From UBA4658 sp002405485 (GTDB taxonomy: Bacteria > Planctomycetota > Phycisphaerae > Phycisphaerales > UBA1924), in the NCBI GenBank assembly GCA_036823255.1, contig DAISGC010000061.1:1-24643 (forward strand): 24,643 nucleotides of DNA, in the 5' to 3' direction. The position numbers and the translations under genes were made by a program. The notes beneath the pieces were generated by a model. That model did no database searches. It saw only the letters and a list, made by a program, of their open reading frames with translations, and was not told where the DNA came from. Positions 8,436 through 13,731 of this stretch are shown piece by piece (positions within the stretch are counted from its first letter, which is position 1; every line of letters starts with the position of its first letter).

Positions 8436-9409
8436 GCGATCACCGTGTCATCGTGACGGGCGGCGGGGGCTTTCTCGGGTCGGCGGTGGTGCGCGCCCTG
8501 GCCTCGATGGGCGGGCCGTTGGCCGGGTGCGAGACGTTTGCTGTGCGATCTCGCGAGTATGACCTGACGGATCGTCTGGCGACGCGGCGACTGTACGCGG
8601 AGGCGTTTGGCGGCAAGCCGGCGACGCTCGTGATCCACTGCGCCGGGGCCGTGGGCGGGATCCAGGCCAACAAGGACCAGCCGGGGCGGTTCTTCTTCGA
8701 GAACGCCGCGATGGCCATGAATCTCATCGAGGAGTTTCGGCTCGCGAAGCTTCCTGAGCGCGGGGCGGCGTTCGTGCACGTCGGCTCCATGACGAGCTAT
8801 CCGGCCGATGCTCCGATCCCGTTTCGCGAGCAGGATCTGTGGCGCGGGTATCCGGATGCGGCGAGTGCGCCATACGCCGTCGCCAAGCTCGCGGGGTGGC
8901 AGATGCTTGACGCGTATCACCGGCAGTACGGCGTGCGCGGGGGATGCGTGATCCCCGTGAACCTGTACGGGCCAGGGGACAACATCGCCGACGTGCGCAA
9001 CGCCCATGTCTGCGGGACGCTCATCAAGCGATTCGTGGACGCGCAGCGATCCGGGACCCCGGAGGTTGTGAACTGGGGCGACGGGTCGCCCACGCGCGAG
9101 TTTCTGTACGTCGACGACGCCGCCGCGGGAATACTCAAGGCCTCAGAGCGTGCGCTCCTGGGCAGCGGCGAACCCGTGCCGATCAACCTCGGATCGGGCG
9201 AGGAGATCTCGATCCGCGATCTCAGCGCGCTCATCGCCCGGCTTGCCGGCTATGCCGGACGCGTGGCGTGGGACACGACCAAGCCAGGCGGCCAGCCCCG
9301 GCGGTGCCTGGATACCACCCGGGCCCGCGAACTGCTCGGTTGGTCGGCGCAGACGCCGCTGGAGGTGGGCTTGCGGCGGACCATCGAGTGGTACCGCGGG
9401 GTGTCCTGA
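8432..9409 (+). CDS. fcl: GDP-L-fucose synthase-like NAD-dependent epimerase/reductase
   Basis: A 325-residue extended SDR enzyme. GGGGFLG is at about 10-16, HCAGAVGGIQANKDQPGRF at about 69-87 (typical of GDP-L-fucose synthase, which carries a VGGIxAN run), GSMTSYP at about 118-124, and the catalytic YAVAK at about 148-152. NLYGPGDN is at 177-184, WGDGSPTREFLYVDD at about 215-229 and TKPGGQPRRCLDTTRA at about 283-298. Such enzymes epimerise C3 and C5 of GDP-4-keto-6-deoxymannose and reduce C4 with NADPH, giving GDP-L-fucose. The substrate would come from gmd in the same operon. The usual SSCIYP catalytic stretch is diverged here to GSMTSYP, lacking the cysteine thought to serve as acid/base, so a related reductase such as one making GDP-rhamnose or another deoxysugar is possible. 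It is the last gene of the operon and faces a convergent gene 7 bases away. Confidence 0.85.
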   Translation: MSDHRVIVTGGGGFLGSAVVRALASMGGPLAGCETFAVRSREYDLTDRLATRRLYAEAFGGKPATLVIHCAGAVGGIQANKDQPGRFFFENAAMAMNLIEEFRLAKLPERGAAFVHVGSMTSYPADAPIPFREQDLWRGYPDAASAPYAVAKLAGWQMLDAYHRQYGVRGGCVIPVNLYGPGDNIADVRNAHVCGTLIKRFVDAQRSGTPEVVNWGDGSPTREFLYVDDAAAGILKASERALLGSGEPVPINLGSGEEISIRDLSALIARLAGYAGRVAWDTTKPGGQPRRCLDTTRARELLGWSAQTPLEVGLRRTIEWYRGVS

Positions 9410-9416
9410 GGTCGGT

Positions 9417-9938
9417 TCAGCCCGCCATGGGTACGGCGGGATGGGTCGGCTGGTGACCGCTGGCGAGCTCTTCCATGATGCGTGCGGCGTTGCCGGCGAC
9501 CTCTTCGAGGTGTCGGCGGAGGACGGGTTCCAGACGCGTCAGCCGGCCGCGGGCGATGGCAATGGCCAGCGGTCCGAAGATCGGCGTGGATCCGGCGCAC
9601 AGATCGATGGTGAACAGGGCCGGGATTCCCGGCCCGGTGGGCGGCTCGAACTCGAGCGTGATGCGCAGGCCGATGAGCGAGCGTGGGAACGTTGCGGCGA
9701 ACTCCACGCGTTCGCCGGGGACCACTTTCTCGACGCGCACTCGTCCGCGATGGGCGCGATCTTCGAGGGTCTCTTCCGCTTCGAGGATCGAACCAATGGT
9801 CAGACCGTCGCCGCGCAAGAACTTGGCGAACGCGTGCGTGGGTGCCAGCCGAGGATAGTGCCGGTCCAGCGTCTTGCAGAACTCGTCGAACGCTTCGGGT
9901 GAGCAGGCAACTGGTGCGCTGTGACGGAAGGTGAACAT
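9417..9938 (-). CDS. SRPBCC/polyketide-cyclase-fold protein
   Basis: A 173-residue protein, the only convincing minus-strand gene. The ATG at 9938 is set by an excellent Shine-Dalgarno (GGAGGTG, about five bases before the start on the minus strand). The pattern of an N-terminal strand (MFTFRHSAPVAC), an amphipathic helix with PEAFDEFCKTLDRHYP, then strands such as RVRVEKVVPGERVEFA and LRITLEFEPP, and a long C-terminal helix (about 134-160) fits the SRPBCC (START-like, Bet v 1-like) fold that binds hydrophobic ligands. No specific catalytic residues can be named. It interrupts the otherwise uniform gene direction, converging on the reductase gene and diverging from cysC with 147 bases between. 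No role in polysaccharide synthesis is indicated. Fold assignment is moderate, function unknown. Confidence 0.7.
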   Translation of the reverse strand: MFTFRHSAPVACSPEAFDEFCKTLDRHYPRLAPTHAFAKFLRGDGLTIGSILEAEETLEDRAHRGRVRVEKVVPGERVEFAATFPRSLIGLRITLEFEPPTGPGIPALFTIDLCAGSTPIFGPLAIAIARGRLTRLEPVLRRHLEEVAGNAARIMEELASGHQPTHPAVPMAG

Positions 9939-9982
9939 GAAACACCTCCACGTGTATTCTCGCATCTCGCCGGTCTTCGGCA

Positions 9983-10025
9983 CCTGTTTTTCCTCGGGTT
10001 TGTGAAGAAACAGGCGTTTCCCGAG
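9983..10025 (+). promoter_or_regulatory. Interleaved stems in the cysC leader
   Basis: In the 147-base space between the divergent SRPBCC gene and cysC there are two pairings. CCTGTTT (9983-9989) can pair with AAACAGG (10008-10014), and CTCGGG (9993-9998) with CCCGAG (10020-10025). The halves alternate, so the stems would form either a pseudoknot or two mutually exclusive hairpins. This geometry is typical of regulatory leaders, but stems of 6-7 bases can arise by chance and I recognise no known riboswitch. cysC itself has a good GGAG eight bases before its ATG at 10086. Confidence 0.25.
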
Positions 10026-10085
10026 TCGGATGATGCGCCCGATACGCTTGGAGGTCGCTCGACCACCCCAAACGGAGTGTCTCGC

Positions 10086-10748
10086 ATGTCCGATTCGGTG
10101 ATCCCACCCTCTCAAGGTCCGACGGCCAAGACCGGTGCGGGTGCAGCGCCGGTGAGTGCAAACATCCGCTGGGATCACGCTCGGCTGACGCGTGCGGAGC
10201 GGTTCGAGCGCCTCGGGACGGTGGGGCAGACGGTGTGGATGACCGGGCTCTCCGGGAGCGGCAAAAGCACGATCGCCGGGGCCCTGGAGAGAACGCTCGT
10301 TGAGCGCGGGACTCGGGCGTTCCGGCTGGACGGCGACAATCTGCGGTATGGCCTGAATCGTGACCTGGGATTCTCACCCGCCGACCGGGCGGAGAACATC
10401 CGGCGCATCGGCGAGGTGGCCAAGCTCATGGCCGAGAGCGGGTGCGTCGTGATCGTGAGCGTCATCAGTCCGTACCGGGCGGATCGGGACGCGTGCCGAG
10501 CGATGCACGAACTGGACGCGCATGGCCCGCTGCGGTTCATCGAGGTCTACGTCGACGCCCCACTCGCGGTCTGCCAGGGGCGGGATCCGAAGGGGCTGTA
10601 TCGCAAGGCCGCGGCGGGCGAGATCACGGGAATGACCGGCGTCGATGCACCCTATGAGCCGCCAACGAACCCGGAGTTGGTGCTCAAGACGGCGGAGATG
10701 ACCGTGGAGGCGTGTGTCGGAGCGTGCGTGCGGGTGATCGGGCGATGA
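10086..10748 (+). CDS. cysC: Adenylylsulfate (APS) kinase
   Basis: A 220-residue P-loop kinase that phosphorylates adenosine 5'-phosphosulfate at the 3' position with ATP to make PAPS. The Walker A GLSGSGKS is at about 54-61, LDGDNLRYGLNRDLGFS at about 81-97, ADRAENIRRIGEVAKL at about 99-114, SVISPYRADRDACR at about 125-138, and the lid-region signature DPKGLYRKAAAGEITGMTG at about 167-185. All are standard for CysC. The first 45 residues carry a low-complexity lead before the RLTRAERFERLG segment usual in the family. The ATG at 10086 is supported by GGAG eight bases upstream. ATP sulfurylase (CysD/CysN or Sat), needed to supply APS, is not in the window. Next to a polysaccharide operon and followed by a PAP phosphatase, a role in polysaccharide or lipid sulfation is likelier than cysteine synthesis alone. 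Confidence 0.95.
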   Translation: MSDSVIPPSQGPTAKTGAGAAPVSANIRWDHARLTRAERFERLGTVGQTVWMTGLSGSGKSTIAGALERTLVERGTRAFRLDGDNLRYGLNRDLGFSPADRAENIRRIGEVAKLMAESGCVVIVSVISPYRADRDACRAMHELDAHGPLRFIEVYVDAPLAVCQGRDPKGLYRKAAAGEITGMTGVDAPYEPPTNPELVLKTAEMTVEACVGACVRVIGR

Positions 10749-10829
10749 GATGCCAACGGGCGGGGCGGCGTGTGCGGGCGCGTCGGCGATCCTGGGGGGC
10801 TGCCGGGCTTGCGCCCCTATCGTCGGTGG

Positions 10830-11870
10830 ATGCTTGTTGACCACGCCGCGCTTCACGACCTTGCCATCGACGCCGTGACTCAGGCGATGAGCGTCTGTCG
10901 GCTTGTGCAGGGCGAGCTGAACGCGCATCGTCACATGACCAAGGACGACCGTTCGCCGGTGACGATCGCGGACTATGCATCGCAGGCGATCGTGGCGGCG
11001 ATCCTCGCTGAGGGCGAGCCGGAGGTCCCGCTGGTTGCCGAGGAATCCGCGGAGTTCTTGCGCCAGCCCGAGCACGCGGCCCATCTGGCGGCGACGGTGG
11101 ACGCGCTCCGGCGCAGCGGCGTGTGGCCCGGCGCGGGCGAGCGCGAGGTGCTCTTGGCGGTCGATCGCGGCGGGGGTGAGCCGCGCAACGACGATCGCGG
11201 ATTCTGGACGCTCGATCCGATCGATGGGACGAAGGGTTTTCTTCGCGGAGAGCAGTATTGCGTATCGCTGGCCTACATCCGCCGAGGCCGCGTTGAGATC
11301 GGCGTGCTGGGATGTCCGAATCTCCGGCCTGGCGAAGGCGCCATCGGTGTTGCCCATGAGCCGGCACCCGGAGATTCGGGTGGTTCGATGTATGCGGCGG
11401 TGCTTGGAGATGGGGCGAGCATGCTCTGGGAGCAGGGGGATGCGCTCTATGACACGTTGCTGGAGCGCGAGCCGATGGCGGCGGACCAGCCCGCGCGCCT
11501 GGCCGAGAGTGTCGAGGCCGCGCACACGCGGCAGGAGGTCGCCGAGCGGGTCATGGCGCTGGCCGGACCGACGCTCCCGGCGATTCGGGTGGACAGCCAG
11601 TGCAAGTATGCGCTGGTGGCGCGTGGAGATGCGGACGTGTATCTGCGCCTCCCCAGTCGCAAGGGGTACGTGGAGCGGATCTGGGACCACGCCGCGGGCA
11701 TGCTCATCGCCAGCGAGGCGGGGTGCGTGGTGACGGACGTCCTGGGTCGGCCGCTGGACTTTTCGCGTGGACGCGGACTGGAGGGGAGCGCGGGGATCGT
11801 CGGTGCGCCGGCGGGGTTGCACGGGCGGCTGATTGGCGCATTGGCGGAACTGAAGGTTGGCCAGGATTGA
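10830..11870 (+). CDS. cysQ: 3'(2'),5'-bisphosphate nucleotidase, HAL2-type
   Basis: A 346-residue lithium-sensitive-type phosphatase of the inositol monophosphatase superfamily. It hydrolyses 3'-phosphoadenosine 5'-phosphate (PAP, left after sulfuryl transfer) to AMP, and possibly PAPS to APS. The metal-binding motifs are AEES at about 70-73, LDPIDGTKGF at about 128-137, and IWDHAAG at about 284-290. Segments VTIADYASQAIV (44-55), EQYCVSLAYI, VLGCPNL (159-165), ESVEAAHTR (226-234) and VDSQCKYALVARGDADVYL (254-272) resemble yeast HAL2 and plant SAL1 more than E. coli CysQ, and the length also fits HAL2. ATG 10830 starts the conserved region; a GTG at 10770 would add 20 residues without conserved features. 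It lies 81 bases after cysC and is probably cotranscribed with it. Confidence 0.9.
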   Translation: MLVDHAALHDLAIDAVTQAMSVCRLVQGELNAHRHMTKDDRSPVTIADYASQAIVAAILAEGEPEVPLVAEESAEFLRQPEHAAHLAATVDALRRSGVWPGAGEREVLLAVDRGGGEPRNDDRGFWTLDPIDGTKGFLRGEQYCVSLAYIRRGRVEIGVLGCPNLRPGEGAIGVAHEPAPGDSGGSMYAAVLGDGASMLWEQGDALYDTLLEREPMAADQPARLAESVEAAHTRQEVAERVMALAGPTLPAIRVDSQCKYALVARGDADVYLRLPSRKGYVERIWDHAAGMLIASEAGCVVTDVLGRPLDFSRGRGLEGSAGIVGAPAGLHGRLIGALAELKVGQD

Positions 11871-12451
11871 CCGGCCGGGTGCCAGCCGACACGTTCCCGA
11901 GTCCAAACAGGACGCGAACATCAAAGATCAACAAGTTGGGATTCAGCGTTGCCGCACAATCGACGATCTCGGTGCGTAGGACCGGCCCGGGCGTGTGTGC
12001 CCGGTCGCCGGGCTCGCGGGAAGGGGGAGTCCCGCTGGAGTTCTGGCCTTCGAGTGAGGTCTTGACATGCCTACGAGAGATGAATCGTTGCGTCCGGACA
12101 CGGCATTTGGTCGGGCAGAGAGCCCGGAGTCGAGCGGGCAAGGGCCTGCAGATGACGGCCGCCAGGTGTTCGGTCGTTCGGGGGGTGCGGAGCCGGTTCG
12201 CGCTGGCATGAATACGACCGCCCCTGCCAACCCCAGTCTGACGGGAACGGCCCGTGGGCGGCGGTCGACGTTGCCTTCCGGGGTGCGCGACGCCGGGTGA
12301 TGCCCTGACCGGGCGACTGGTGATCCGCTCGGGTTGAGCCGATGTACAGTTGTGTTGTGTGTGCGCGCCGCTCGGCGGTTGGATGCCGAGCCCGGCGCGC
12401 TGATTCAGGATGATCTTTCTCGGACCTGCCTGTTCTGGGAGTCTGTTCACC
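11871..12451 (+). other. 581-base gap with no assured gene
   Basis: No recognisable gene. An open frame at 12067-12300 (77 codons, beginning MPTRDESLRPD) has a TGAGGT stretch seven bases before its ATG. Its product is Gly/Ser/Arg-rich, seemingly disordered and like nothing I know, so I do not call it a gene (perhaps one chance in five). A perfect TTGACA hexamer at 12062-12067 has no convincing -10 at the right distance. The right end carries a strong hairpin (12363-12400, listed separately) and probably the promoter of the epimerase gene. The gap separates the sulfate genes from the epimerase/E1 group and is a likely operon boundary. Confidence 0.6.
12363..12400. promoter_or_regulatory. Long GC-rich hairpin upstream of the epimerase gene
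   Basis: GCGCGCCG (12363-12370) plus CTCGGC (12371-12376) pair with GCCGAG (12385-12390) and CGGCGCGC (12393-12400). That leaves an 8-base loop and a CC bulge: 14 base pairs, nearly all G-C. It lies 51 bases before the epimerase ATG, most likely in its 5' untranslated region or around its promoter. There is no T-run after it, so a classical intrinsic terminator is unlikely; a protein-binding palindrome, attenuator or RNA-stabilising structure is possible. Confidence 0.5.
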
Positions 12452-13612
12452 ATGGCGTCTCGCATCGATCGCAATCAGCCCATCATCGTCTGTGGCGGCG
12501 GCGGCTTCATCGGGGGCCATTTGGTCGCCGACTTTCTGAAGCAGGGGTACAAGAACATCGTCAGCGTGGACAAGAAGCCGCTGGATGGGTGGTACCAGGT
12601 GCATCGCGGCGTGACGAACATGGCCGGCGCCAAGGGCGACCTGATGAACCTGGACGTCTGCCGAAAGGTGATGAAGGGTCGCGGCGGAGCGAAGGTCTAC
12701 CAGCTCGCGGCGGACATGGGCGGGATGGGGTTCATCGAGACGCACAAGGCCGAGTGCATGCTGAGCGTGATGATCAACACGCAGATGCTCATGGCGGCGA
12801 AGGAGGTCGGCGTCGATCGGTTCTTCTACGCCTCCAGCGCGTGCGTGTACAACGCCGACAAGCAGCGCAACGCCAACGTGACCGCGCTGAAGGAAGAGGA
12901 CGCCTATCCGGCGATGCCCGAGGACGGCTATGGCTGGGAGAAGCTCTTCAGCGAGCGCATGTGCCGCCACTTCCGCGAGGACTTCGGCACGCAGGCCCGC
13001 GTGGCCCGGTTCCACAACGTGTACGGTCCGTTCGGCACGTGGGAAGGCGGGCGCGAGAAGGCCCCGGCGGCGATCTGCCGAAAGGTCATGCACGCCAAGC
13101 ACTCCGGCAAGCTGGAGATCGAGATCTGGGGCGACGGGACGCAGACGCGGTCGTTCATGTACATCACCGATTGCGTGAAGGGCATCCAGGCGATCACGAA
13201 TCACGACACGTTCGTGGAGCCGATCAACCTGGGCTCGAGCGAGCTGGTGAGCATCAATCAGCTCGTGTCGATCGCCGAGGACATTGCCGGCGTGAAGCTG
13301 GCCCGTAAGTACAAGCTCGACGCGCCCAAGGGCGTCGCCGGTCGCAACAGCGACAACACGCTGATCCAGAAGGTCTTCGGCTGGGAGCCCGACACGCGGC
13401 TGGCCGACGGCATGGCCAAGACGTATGAGTGGATCGAGGGCGAGTACCTCGCCAAGTACGGCTCGGGCAAGAAGTTCGTCGAGTTCAACTACCATGACTC
13501 CAAGGGGCATGACTCCAAGGGGCACGGCAAGAACGGCACGGCGAAGAAGCCGGCCAAGAGCAAGCCCGCGGGCAGGAAGGCCAGTGGGAAGAAGAAGGCC
13601 AAGAGCCGGTAA
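12452..13612 (+). CDS. GDP-mannose 3,5-epimerase homologue with basic tail
   Basis: A 386-residue extended SDR protein closely following plant GDP-mannose 3,5-epimerase (GME), which makes GDP-L-galactose and GDP-L-gulose from GDP-mannose. GGGGFIGG is at 15-22, AADMGGMGFI at about 86-95, SSACVY at 128-133, catalytic YGWEK at 160-164, RFHNVYGPFGTWEGGREKAP at about 186-205 and WGDGTQTRSFMYITD at about 226-240. Cys131, Tyr160, Lys164 and Lys203 match the catalytic Cys145, Tyr174, Lys178 and Lys217 of the Arabidopsis enzyme (recalled numbering) with a constant offset of 14. The start has GGGAG ten bases upstream. Residues from about 348 form a Lys/Ala/Ser/Gly-rich basic tail that is absent from the known family and begins with a perfect 15-base tandem duplication. 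The enzyme should draw on the same GDP-mannose pool as gmd. Confidence 0.9.
   Translation: MASRIDRNQPIIVCGGGGFIGGHLVADFLKQGYKNIVSVDKKPLDGWYQVHRGVTNMAGAKGDLMNLDVCRKVMKGRGGAKVYQLAADMGGMGFIETHKAECMLSVMINTQMLMAAKEVGVDRFFYASSACVYNADKQRNANVTALKEEDAYPAMPEDGYGWEKLFSERMCRHFREDFGTQARVARFHNVYGPFGTWEGGREKAPAAICRKVMHAKHSGKLEIEIWGDGTQTRSFMYITDCVKGIQAITNHDTFVEPINLGSSELVSINQLVSIAEDIAGVKLARKYKLDAPKGVAGRNSDNTLIQKVFGWEPDTRLADGMAKTYEWIEGEYLAKYGSGKKFVEFNYHDSKGHDSKGHGKNGTAKKPAKSKPAGRKASGKKKAKSR
13493..13522 (+). repeat. 15-base perfect tandem duplication in the epimerase tail
   Basis: CATGACTCCAAGGGG occurs twice in tandem (13493-13507 and 13508-13522), encoding His-Asp-Ser-Lys-Gly twice. A third, degenerate unit (His-Gly-Lys) follows. 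It marks the junction between the epimerase fold and the Lys-rich tail and keeps the reading frame, so copy-number change would alter tail length without breaking the gene. Confidence 0.9.
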
Positions 13613-13636
13613 GAGCGATTGAACCGTGCTTGGTGG

Positions 13637-13715
13637 CACAGGCGGGAAGCCTGTGTGCTTGTCTGGAGTCAGGAACACAGGCGGGAAGCCTGTGCCACAA
13701 GAGGCGAGTCTTGTG
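13637..13715. repeat. Cluster of three palindromes (planctomycete-style intergenic repeat)
   Basis: Two identical 19-base palindromes, CACAGGCGGGAAGCCTGTG, lie at 13637-13655 and 13676-13694 (7-base stems, 5-base loop). They are followed by a third stem, CACAAGA (13696-13702) with TCTTGTG (13709-13715). The outer flanks also match: GTGGCACAGGC at 13633-13643 can pair with GCCTGTGCCAC at 13688-13698, so a single long hairpin is an alternative. Repeats of the form 'GGCACAGGC...GCCTGTG' recur between genes in planctomycete genomes (recalled, not searched). Position between a stop and the next GTG start suggests a transcription terminator, an mRNA-stability element or a mobile REP-like unit. Confidence 0.8.
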
Positions 13716-13731
13716 TGCATTCGGAGCATGA

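Noticed and set aside
10745..10840. 31-codon frame starting with an ATGA overlap at the cysC stop
   Set aside because: Very Arg-rich and ends inside the phosphatase gene rather than at its start. Unlike the 2190-2321 case, only one end shows coupling.
12062..12067. Perfect TTGACA, possible -35 element
   Set aside because: No acceptable -10 hexamer 15-19 bases downstream; one exact hexamer is expected by chance in a window this size.
13637..13715. Repeated palindromes considered as a CRISPR array
   Set aside because: Only two identical units with a 20-base interval and no cas genes; intergenic hairpin repeats explain them better.
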